5,239 bases of DNA from Pseudomonas sp. PGPPP3 (GTDB lineage Bacteria; Pseudomonadota; Gammaproteobacteria; Pseudomonadales; Pseudomonadaceae), in contig NKIE01000238.1 of the NCBI GenBank assembly GCA_002256055.1, positions 1 through 5,239 of the forward strand, read 5' to 3'. The notes under the pieces were generated by a model that was given only the letters and a program-made list of their open reading frames with translations, made no database searches and was not told the origin of the DNA. This document shows positions 1 to 4,943 of the stretch, piece by piece. Made by a program: the position numbers and the translations under genes. The first letter of the stretch is position 1; each line of letters begins with the position of its first letter.

Positions 1-1009
1 TCAGTACGGCATGAGCGAAGGTGAGCCGGAGTTGCGCGAGCGGATTGCCGAAGAGGCGCGCAAGCTGGGCGTACCCTGCGAGGCGAGCCAGGTACTGGTG
101 GTGTGCGGCTCCCAGCAGACCCTGGACCTGGCCAGCAAGCTGTTCATCGATCCGGGCACCGAAATCCTGGTTGAGGCGCCGACCTACCTGGCCGCGCTGC
201 AGTCGTTTCAGCTGTTCGGCGCCGACTGCCTGACGGTGCCGCAGGAGGCCGATGGCCCCGAGTTGGCGGCACTGCGTGAGCGCTTGGAACAGCACACGCC
301 GGCGTTTGCCTATCTGATTCCGACCTTCCAGAACCCCTCGGCCGTGCGTTACAGCGAAGCCAAACGCGATGCCGTGGCGGCGCTGCTGGACGAGTTCAAT
401 GTCACCCTGATCGAAGATGAACCCTATCGCGAACTGGTGTTTGATGAAGGCAGCGCCACGCCGATCGTCAGCCGTCTAAAGCGTGCCAGCTGGATTTACA
501 CCGGCACCATGTCCAAGACCCTGCTGCCGGGTCTGCGCGTAGGTTTCCTGATCGCCACCCCGGACCTGTTCCCGCACTTGCTGCGCCTGAAACAATCCGC
601 TGACCTGCACACCAACCGTATCGGCCAGTGGCAGGCCCTGCAGTGGCTGGGTACCGAGCAGTACCACACACACTTGGCCGAACTGCGCGATTTCTACCGT
701 CAGCGCCGCGATGCCATGCAGGTCGCGCTGGAGGAACACTTCGCTGAACTGGCCAATTGGGAAATCCCCCAGGGCGGGCTGTTCTTCTGGTTGACCCTCA
801 AGCAGCCGCTGGATACCCGCACCCTGCTGCAGCCAGCCATGGCGCAGAACGTGGCATTCATGCCCGGTGAGCCGTTCTTTACCGAGCCGGATGCCCATCC
901 GGGGCATTTGCGGCTTAACTTCAGTCATGTCGAGCCGGAGCGTCTGAGCGAAGGGCTCAAGCGTCTGGCTGCCGTTATTCGTCAAGCACAGGCCGCCAAC
1001 GCGGGCTGA
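1..1009 (+). CDS. PLP-dependent aminotransferase, fold type I (5' truncated)
   Basis: This is the C-terminal portion of a class I/II aminotransferase, which would move an amino group between an amino acid and a 2-oxo acid in the cytoplasm. The reading frame is open to the left edge, with Gln-Tyr-Gly before the first ATG at 11. That ATG sits inside the conserved segment that usually reads YGxxxGxPxLRE, so it is internal and the true start lies outside. Counting from that ATG, visible landmarks are FQNPS (Asn108), EDEPY (Asp136 and Tyr139, which contact the cofactor), SKTLLPGLRVG (Lys169, the Schiff-base lysine, and Arg175) and HLRLNF near the C-terminus (Arg301, the usual substrate-carboxylate arginine). 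The pattern resembles the LysN/2-aminoadipate and MocR-type aminotransferase branch, but the substrate cannot be read from sequence. Any N-terminal extension, such as a MocR-type DNA-binding domain, would be out of view. The gene ends 14 bp before the glutathione S-transferase gene, so the two are probably co-transcribed. Confidence 0.93.
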   Translation, partial: QYGMSEGEPELRERIAEEARKLGVPCEASQVLVVCGSQQTLDLASKLFIDPGTEILVEAPTYLAALQSFQLFGADCLTVPQEADGPELAALRERLEQHTPAFAYLIPTFQNPSAVRYSEAKRDAVAALLDEFNVTLIEDEPYRELVFDEGSATPIVSRLKRASWIYTGTMSKTLLPGLRVGFLIATPDLFPHLLRLKQSADLHTNRIGQWQALQWLGTEQYHTHLAELRDFYRQRRDAMQVALEEHFAELANWEIPQGGLFFWLTLKQPLDTRTLLQPAMAQNVAFMPGEPFFTEPDAHPGHLRLNFSHVEPERLSEGLKRLAAVIRQAQAANAG

Positions 1010-1011
1010 TC

Positions 1012-1020
1012 GGGGAGGGG
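1012..1020 (+). promoter_or_regulatory. Strong ribosome binding site of the glutathione S-transferase gene
   Basis: A purine run GGGGAGGGG fills most of the 14-bp gap between the aminotransferase stop (1007-1009) and the ATG at 1024. The GGAG core lies 6 nt from the start codon. It supports this ATG and suggests independent, efficient translation within a shared transcript. Confidence 0.8.
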
Positions 1021-1023
1021 CTC

Positions 1024-1626
1024 ATGTACAAGGTTTACGGCGATTACCGTTCCGGCAACTGCTACAAGATCAAGCTTATGCTGGAGCTGCTTGGCCTTCC
1101 GTATGAGTGGGTGGCGGTGGATATCCTCAAGGGCGAGACCCAGAGCGAGGCGTTCCTGGCCAAGAACCCCAATGGCAAGATCCCGGTGCTGGAGCTGGAA
1201 GACGGCACCTGCCTGTGGGAGTCCAACGCCATCCTCAATTTCCTCGCCGACGGCACCGAGTTTCTGCCCACCGAGCCGCGCCTGCGCACCCAGGTGCTGC
1301 AGTGGCAGTTCTTCGAGCAGTACAGCCACGAGCCCTATGTCGCGGTGGCACGCTTTATCCAGCTGTATCAGGGGCTGCCGGCCGAACGCCAGAAGGAGTA
1401 CGAGGAGTGCCATGTGCGCGGCTACAAGGCACTCAAGGTCATGGAGCTGCAACTGAGCCGCACGCCTTACCTGGTGGGTGAGCACTATTCGATTGCCGAC
1501 ATCGCACTGTATGCCTACACCCATGTGGCGGACGAAGGCGGTTTTGACCTCACGCCTTACTCGGCGATTCGTGGCTGGCTGCAGCGGGTGGCCAGCCATC
1601 CGCGCCACGTCGGCATGCTCGACTAA
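1024..1626 (+). CDS. Glutathione S-transferase family protein
   Basis: This is a complete 200-aa cytosolic glutathione S-transferase, the usual length for bacterial members. The N-terminal thioredoxin-like domain (about residues 1-77) has YRSGNCYK, where Ser10 is the likely glutathione-activating residue. It also has GKIPVLEL with the cis-proline Pro54, and WESNAI, where Glu66-Ser67 bind the glutamyl part of glutathione. The all-helical C-terminal domain (about 85-200) holds the folding-nucleus N-capping box, Ser156 to Asp159, in HYSIADIALYAYTH. These features fit conjugation or thiol-disulfide chemistry with glutathione; the second substrate is unknown. The start is set by a strong ribosome binding site 6 nt upstream. 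It follows the aminotransferase gene by 14 bp, which suggests an operon, and ends just before a hairpin terminator. A beta-class protein is less likely because the active residue appears to be Ser rather than Cys. Confidence 0.95.
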   Translation: MYKVYGDYRSGNCYKIKLMLELLGLPYEWVAVDILKGETQSEAFLAKNPNGKIPVLELEDGTCLWESNAILNFLADGTEFLPTEPRLRTQVLQWQFFEQYSHEPYVAVARFIQLYQGLPAERQKEYEECHVRGYKALKVMELQLSRTPYLVGEHYSIADIALYAYTHVADEGGFDLTPYSAIRGWLQRVASHPRHVGMLD

Positions 1627-1638
1627 GAATGCTGAGAT

Positions 1639-1666
1639 AAAAAACCGGCCAATGGCCGGTTTTTTT
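1639..1666. terminator. Bidirectional intrinsic terminator between convergent genes
   Basis: A perfect inverted repeat has a CCGGCC stem, an AAT loop and GGCCGG, extended by A:T pairs on both sides. Six A's (1639-1644) lie to the left and seven T's (1660-1666) to the right. Read on the plus strand it would end the aminotransferase/glutathione S-transferase transcript 12 bp after the stop codon. Read on the minus strand it has a run of U after the stem and would end the glutaredoxin-like transcript 13 bp after its stop. The stem is short but all G:C in the core. Confidence 0.9.
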
Positions 1667-1679
1667 ATGCCGCTGTTTT

Positions 1680-2045
1680 TCAGGCAAATTGCTGTTGCAG
1701 GTAGCTGGCGATGGCCTTGGACTCATACAGCCAAGTGCTCTGGCCGTTTTCCTCGATGCGCAGGCACGGCACCTGAATCTTGCCACCCTGTTGTTCAAGC
1801 TCCAGGCGTGCCTGGGGATCGTTCTTGGCATCGCGCAGGCTCATCGGCACATTCAGTTTGTGCAGAGTACGGCGGGTCTTTACACAAAACGGGCAGGCGC
1901 GAAACTGGTACAGGGCCAGGTTAGCCGCTGCCTGGTTCACTTCAGCCTGGGCCTCGGGGCTGCGCTGCATTTTGCGCGGGCGGGTGATGAAGTCGAGGAA
2001 GATAATCAGTTGGCCCAGGCCAATTCGTAACGCTTTGATAAGCAC
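1680..2045 (-). CDS. Glutaredoxin-like thioredoxin-fold protein with CPFC site and hydrophobic N-terminus
   Basis: This is a 121-aa protein with a glutaredoxin or glutathione S-transferase N-terminal type domain from about residue 43 to the end. The redox site is Cys51-Pro-Phe-Cys54 after strand LALYQFRA. QVPCL carries the cis-proline Pro93, with an extra Cys94, and YESKAI (Glu108-Ser109) is the glutathione-binding turn. The likely role is glutathione-dependent thiol-disulfide exchange. In front lies an N-terminal extension of about 40 residues. It starts with a hydrophobic, possibly membrane-associating helix (about residues 4-20, rich in Leu and Ile), followed by a basic TRPRK patch. The start codon is GTG, chosen because AAGGAG lies 9 nt upstream and the hydrophobic helix is read from it. 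The gene lies downstream of folE on the same strand but behind the folE terminator, and it converges on the glutathione S-transferase. Physiological targets are unknown. Confidence 0.9.
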   Translation of the reverse strand: MLIKALRIGLGQLIIFLDFITRPRKMQRSPEAQAEVNQAAANLALYQFRACPFCVKTRRTLHKLNVPMSLRDAKNDPQARLELEQQGGKIQVPCLRIEENGQSTWLYESKAIASYLQQQFA

Positions 2046-2132
2046 TGCCGTGCGCTCCTTGGGTAGTCAATAAGGCGCGCAGCTTACCTGAACGGCCGGC
2101 CGCTGGCTGGACAGCCGGTCGGTAGCAGGCAG
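2046..2132. other. Intergenic spacer upstream of the glutaredoxin-like gene
   Basis: This spacer lies between the folE terminator and the glutaredoxin-like start. It holds the ribosome binding site, a 10-bp perfect palindrome CGGCCGGCCG (2093-2102), and further GC-rich complementary pieces around 2104-2120 (GGCT/AGCC with a GGAC loop). I see no convincing -35/-10 pair on the minus strand, so the gene may rely on a weak promoter here or on read-through from folE. The GC-rich palindromes could form an RNA structure in the leader, but no known regulatory element is recognisable. Confidence 0.4.
2055..2060 (-). promoter_or_regulatory. Ribosome binding site fixing the GTG start of the glutaredoxin-like gene
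   Basis: Read on the minus strand this is AAGGAG, a near-perfect Shine-Dalgarno sequence, with 9 nt before the GTG at 2045-2043. It supports the GTG start over the next in-frame ATG, which is at residue 26 and would remove the hydrophobic N-terminal helix. Confidence 0.75.
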
Positions 2133-2154
2133 AAAAAAACCGGCCGCAGCCGGT
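2133..2154 (-). terminator. Intrinsic terminator of folE
   Basis: Read on the minus strand, ACCGGC, a four-base TGCG loop and GCCGGT form a perfect 6-bp stem followed directly by a run of U (A-run 2133-2139 on the plus strand, its first base shared with the stem). It begins 18 bp after the folE stop codon. On the plus strand there is no T-run after the stem, so it should act only on folE. It lies between folE and the glutaredoxin-like gene and should limit their co-transcription. Confidence 0.85.
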
Positions 2155-2172
2155 ATTCTCGTTTCGCCGGGT

Positions 2173-2718
2173 TCAACGCACCAGGCTGAGAAACTCGCTG
2201 CGGGTGGCGGCGTTGTCACGGAACTCACCGAGCATCACCGAGGTGACCATCGATGAATTTTGCTTCTCCACACCGCGCATCATCATGCACATGTGCTGAG
2301 CTTCGATGACCACGGCCACGCCCAGGGCGCCGGTGACCTGTTGGATCGCCTCGGCAATCTGCCGGCTAAGGTTTTCCTGGATCTGCAGGCGACGCGCGTA
2401 CATATCGACAATCCGCGCGACCTTCGACAGCCCGAGCACCTTGCCATTGGGGATGTAGGCCACGTGGGCCTTGCCAATGAAGGGCAGCAGGTGATGCTCG
2501 CAAAGCGAATACAGCTCGATGTTCTTGACCAGCACCATCTCGCTGTTGTCGGAGCTGAACAGGGCGCCGTTGGTGACTTCTTCCAGGCTTTGCTGGTAGC
2601 CGCGACACAGGTACTGCATGGCTTTGGCCGCGCGCTTGGGGGTGTCGAGCAAGCCTTCGCGACCGACGTCTTCGCCGAGTTGACCGAGAATGGCGGTGTA
2701 ATTCTGTTCCAGGGACAT
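2173..2718 (-). CDS. folE: GTP cyclohydrolase I (FolE)
   Basis: FolE converts GTP to 7,8-dihydroneopterin triphosphate plus formate, the first step of tetrahydrofolate (and related pterin) synthesis. It acts in the cytoplasm as a zinc-dependent toroidal homodecamer. The 181-aa protein shows the family's two signature regions: [17 protein letters not shown] (about 64-80) and [18 protein letters not shown] (about 98-115). Zinc ligands are Cys73, His76 and Cys144 (in [10 protein letters not shown]). His75 and His142 match the catalytic histidines of the E. coli enzyme (His112 and His179). The protein is shorter at the N-terminus than the E. coli enzyme (about 220 aa), as is common in many bacteria. 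The ATG has a modest GGA-type ribosome binding site 6 nt upstream. The gene has its own terminator and is transcribed divergently from the GMC oxidoreductase unit. Pseudomonas genomes often carry more than one folE paralogue, and this may be only one of them. It is the zinc-dependent FolE type, not the unrelated MptA/FolE2 (COG1469) type. Confidence 0.97.
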   Translation of the reverse strand: MSLEQNYTAILGQLGEDVGREGLLDTPKRAAKAMQYLCRGYQQSLEEVTNGALFSSDNSEMVLVKNIELYSLCEHHLLPFIGKAHVAYIPNGKVLGLSKVARIVDMYARRLQIQENLSRQIAEAIQQVTGALGVAVVIEAQHMCMMMRGVEKQNSSMVTSVMLGEFRDNAATRSEFLSLVR

Positions 2719-2846
2719 GACTTTTCCAGTAAGCAGTGCAGACGCGCAGGGTAGGGGGCAGGTCGGAGGCTGGCAAGAGATACGCCGTTATTTTTAACCG
2801 CCATGTTGGGTGCCAAGTGGCTGTGCTGGCGGCTTTGGCGTCAGTT

Positions 2847-2885
2847 TTGACCGAAGTCGGCGCTGTTCATTGACGCGCAAGTCGG
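2847..2885. repeat. Imperfect direct repeat upstream of the DUF4334-like/GMC unit
   Basis: TTGACCGAAGTCGG (2847-2860) recurs as TTGACGCGCAAGTCGG (2870-2885). The outer parts TTGAC and AAGTCGG are identical; the middle differs by two inserted bases and one change. The AAGTCGG copies are 25 bp apart, between two and two and a half helical turns. This could be a tandem binding site for an activator upstream of the promoter, or chance. No matching regulator is encoded in the window. Confidence 0.45.
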
Positions 2886-2889
2886 TACT

Positions 2890-2907
2890 TTAGAGCAACT
2901 ACTCTAA
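2890..2907. promoter_or_regulatory. 18-bp inverted repeat, candidate operator
   Basis: TTAGAG, six bases, then CTCTAA form a perfect 6-bp inverted repeat ending 16 bp before the ATG at 2924. The arms are AT-rich against a GC-rich background. The dimension fits a dimeric helix-turn-helix regulator. The right arm overlaps a good -10-like TCTAAT, which would suit a repressor. It could instead form a weak hairpin in the leader RNA just upstream of the ribosome binding site. The regulator is not identified. Confidence 0.5.
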
Positions 2908-2923
2908 TAATAAGGCGCAGGCC

Positions 2924-3379
2924 ATGCTCGACGATCTCAACGCCCTTTCTCTTACGCAGATACATGCACGTTATGCCGAGCTGCCAGCCGTGGCGCCACA
3001 AGTGCGGTTGGGCACTTGGCGTGCGGCTTTTGTCGGGCCCTGGTGGTTGCGTTTGAGTGCCGGGCCAAGCGTGGCGCTGAGTGGCTTACCGGGCTGGTAT
3101 GGCAAGCGCTTCAGCACGCCAGAGGCCGCGGTCAACCTGCTGCGCTGCAGTGCCGGCCTGCGCGAGGCCTTGCCCATGGCGTGCAGTGAGCAAGCGTCCT
3201 GGCTCGATGGCAAACCCTGCGCGGCCTTGAGTTACGGCGCCGCGACGCGCTTGCCGTGGCGCTGGGTGCGCGACGAGTTACGCCAGTTGGATGAACAGCA
3301 CTGCCTGTGCCTGACCTTTGTCGATCTGCCGCTGCTGCGCCGGATTGGTTTTCCTTTCGTGCTGGTGCGGGGGCAATGA
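2924..3379 (+). CDS. Conserved protein of unknown function, divergent GXWXG/DUF4334-like
   Basis: This 151-aa protein has no signal peptide or clear membrane segment. From memory, its layout matches proteins with a GXWXG domain followed by DUF4334. It has a short N-terminal helix (about 1-20), then LGTWRAAF (Gly30, Trp32; the second Gly of GxWxG is replaced). The characteristic GWYGKRF follows at residues 57-63, then a weakly conserved YGAAT...WRWVRDELR segment, and a hydrophobic C-terminal strand GFPFVLVR ending at the last residues. The molecular function of that family is unknown; small-molecule or lipid binding is only a guess. The start is the ATG preceded by AAGG at 2912-2915 (8-nt spacing). 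Its stop overlaps the ATG of the GMC oxidoreductase gene (ATGA), so the two are translationally coupled and probably work on the same substrate. Coding is clear from frame openness and GC-rich third positions. The family assignment is moderate. Confidence 0.82.
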   Translation: MLDDLNALSLTQIHARYAELPAVAPQVRLGTWRAAFVGPWWLRLSAGPSVALSGLPGWYGKRFSTPEAAVNLLRCSAGLREALPMACSEQASWLDGKPCAALSYGAATRLPWRWVRDELRQLDEQHCLCLTFVDLPLLRRIGFPFVLVRGQ

Positions 3380-4938
3380 GCGCCGACTTCGATGTGATCG
3401 TCATCGGTTCCGGCTTTGGCGGCAGCGTCAGTGCCCTGCGCCTGGCCGAGAAGGGCTATCGGATCGCGGTGTTGGAGCAGGGGCGAGACTTGACCAGCGC
3501 CGATCTGCAGCGTGCTGGCAGCTCCGTGCGGCATCTGCTCTGGGCGCCAGCGCTGGGCATGCGCGGGCCTTTGGCACAGAAGGTGTTTACCAATGTCGGT
3601 GTGGTCCATGGCGTTGGTGTGGGCGGTGGCAGTCTGGTGTATGCCGCGGTGCTGTTGGAGCCGAAGGCGAGTTTCTATCAGGCGCCGGCCTGGCGTGATC
3701 TGCACAGCGACTGGCAGCGCGAACTGGCGCCGCATTATCAGCGGGCCCGACAAATGCTCGGAGCCAGCGTCAATCCCTATGTCGGCCTGCAGGATGACTG
3801 GCTGCAGCAAACGGCTGCGCAACTGGGCCGTGCCGACAGTTATGGGCCGGTGACCCAGGGCATTTACTTTGGCGCACCTGACGTCACAGTCGATCCCTTT
3901 TTCGCCGGTAAGGGGCCGCTGCGCCAAGGCTGCAGTCGCTGCGGTAACTGCATCAGTGGTTGCGCCCAAGGCGCGAAAAACAGCCTGGATAAGAACTACC
4001 TGCACCTCGCTCGGCAGTTGGGTGTGCAGGTAATCAGCGAGGCGCGCGTCAGTCACCTGAGCCGTAAGGGTGAGACCTATCAGGTGCATCTGCAGCGCCG
4101 CGGTATAGGTGCTGTGCTCCTGCGGGCACCGCAGGTGATTCTGGCCGCTGGGGTGCTGGGTACGCTGGAGATTCTCTTCGCCAGCCGTGACCGTTATCGC
4201 ACCCTGCCGATGCTGCCCGCGGCTATCGGCCAGCATGTGCGCACCAACAGCGAGGCGATTGTCGGCATTCTCGGTAAGCCGGGGGTGGATATCAGCGTCG
4301 GCACGACCATCTCCAGTCACTTTTACCCGGACGCCAGCACCCACATCACGCAGAACCGCTTCCCGCGTAGTTATGCCTTTATGCGCTGGTACATGGGCCC
4401 GCTGGTGGATGATCCGCAGCCACTACGGCGTGCAGCGAAAGTGCTGTTGCGTTTGCTGGGGCAACCCTGGACGACCGTCCGCCGCTGGGGCGCGCGGCAG
4501 TGGCAGCAACGTATCTCGGTGCTCACGGTTATGCAGCAGGCCGATAACGAACTGGTTTTTGACTATCAGCGCAGGTTCTGGCGCTTCGGCGCTTTCGGCC
4601 TTGATTCGCGGCTGGCGGTAGGCGCTGCGTCACCCACCTACTTGCCCCAGGCCAATGCCGCTGCCCGTGCGTTTGCTCGGGTGAGTGGCGGCGACGGCCT
4701 GAATGTGTTGGCCGAGAGTTTGGGTAATCGTGCGGTAACGGCGCACTTGCTGGGTGGCGCGGTGATCGCGGCGTCGCCTGAGGCGGGAGTGATTGACGCC
4801 AGTCATCAGGTGTTTGGCCATGCCGGATTGTTTGTTATCGATGGCAGCAGCATTCCCGCCAATGTCGGGGTCAATCCGAGCCTGACCATCACGGCCCTGG
4901 CCGAGCGCGCTATCAGCCTGTGGCCAGTGCGGGGGTAG
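3376..4938 (+). CDS. GMC-family FAD-dependent oxidoreductase, cholesterol-oxidase-like branch
   Basis: This 520-aa flavoprotein probably oxidises an alcohol (sterol-like or other hydrophobic) to a ketone or aldehyde. The FAD-binding Rossmann motif GSGFGG is at 11-16, with Glu34 after strand 2 for the ribose. The second GMC signature GVGVGGGSLVY spans 79-89. A four-cysteine cluster Cys186, 189, 192 and 196 (Cx2Cx2Cx3C) precedes AKNSLDKNYL. In the C-terminal domain, His457 (AHLLGG) and Asn500 (GVNPSLT) align with the catalytic His and Asn of Streptomyces cholesterol oxidase, and DGSSIP matches too. The frame stays open upstream to an ATG at 3307, but I chose 3376. It overlaps the previous stop as ATGA, starts the protein directly at the FAD strand (MSADFDVIVIG), and leaves no foreign 23-residue extension. 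There is no Tat or Sec signal, so it is likely cytoplasmic. The substrate is unknown. It is coupled to the DUF4334-like gene. Confidence 0.93.
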   Translation: MSADFDVIVIGSGFGGSVSALRLAEKGYRIAVLEQGRDLTSADLQRAGSSVRHLLWAPALGMRGPLAQKVFTNVGVVHGVGVGGGSLVYAAVLLEPKASFYQAPAWRDLHSDWQRELAPHYQRARQMLGASVNPYVGLQDDWLQQTAAQLGRADSYGPVTQGIYFGAPDVTVDPFFAGKGPLRQGCSRCGNCISGCAQGAKNSLDKNYLHLARQLGVQVISEARVSHLSRKGETYQVHLQRRGIGAVLLRAPQVILAAGVLGTLEILFASRDRYRTLPMLPAAIGQHVRTNSEAIVGILGKPGVDISVGTTISSHFYPDASTHITQNRFPRSYAFMRWYMGPLVDDPQPLRRAAKVLLRLLGQPWTTVRRWGARQWQQRISVLTVMQQADNELVFDYQRRFWRFGAFGLDSRLAVGAASPTYLPQANAAARAFARVSGGDGLNVLAESLGNRAVTAHLLGGAVIAASPEAGVIDASHQVFGHAGLFVIDGSSIPANVGVNPSLTITALAERAISLWPVRG

Positions 4939-4943
4939 CGTGA

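Larger units (their letters stand above)
2719..2923. other. Divergent intergenic region between folE and the DUF4334-like/GMC unit
   Basis: These 205 bp must hold the start signals for both divergent units. For folE, an AT-rich patch (2788-2797) and a TGCCAA (2811-2816; TTGGCA on the minus strand) are the only promoter-like elements, but their spacing fits sigma-70 poorly. On the plus side there are TTGACC (2847-2852) and TTGACG (2870-2875), which resemble -35 boxes. TCTAAT (2903-2908) matches five of six -10 bases but lacks a well-spaced -35. The imperfect direct repeat and the inverted repeat in the right half are listed separately. No sigma-54 site with correct GG-N10-GC spacing was found. 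Confidence 0.5.

Noticed and set aside
982..1608. Open frame of 208 codons antisense to the glutathione S-transferase gene
   Set aside because: The sense strand has full glutathione S-transferase motifs and a strong ribosome binding site. The antisense product shows no family features.
2260..2754. Open frame of 164 codons antisense to folE
   Set aside because: It mirrors folE codons in the complementary frame, and folE itself has all zinc and catalytic residues.
2790..2816. Sigma-54 or sigma-70 promoter for folE around TTGGCAC on the minus strand
   Set aside because: The GG and GC elements are not 10 bp apart as sigma-54 needs, and no good -10 hexamer lies 16-18 bp from TTGGCA.
2890..2907. 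MerR-type operator identity for the TTAGAG dyad
   Set aside because: MerR sites sit between a -35 and a -10 spaced 19-20 bp apart. Here no -35 box lies at the required position to the left of the dyad.
3307..3375. Longer start of the GMC oxidoreductase at the upstream in-frame ATG
   Set aside because: The 23 extra residues lie inside the preceding gene, resemble no signal peptide of this family, and the ATG at 3376 begins directly at the FAD-binding strand with an ATGA overlap.
3232..4344. Open frame of 370 codons on the minus strand opposite the GMC oxidoreductase gene
   Set aside because: It lies antisense to a gene with clear FAD and GMC motifs, has no recognisable domain or good ribosome binding site, and its openness is expected from GC-rich third positions of the real gene.
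4439..4500. Possible frameshift or weakly conserved insert in the GMC gene (KVLLRLLGQPWTTVRRW region)
   Set aside because: The frame is continuous and the flanking parts fit the family. This stretch is a variable part of the substrate domain.
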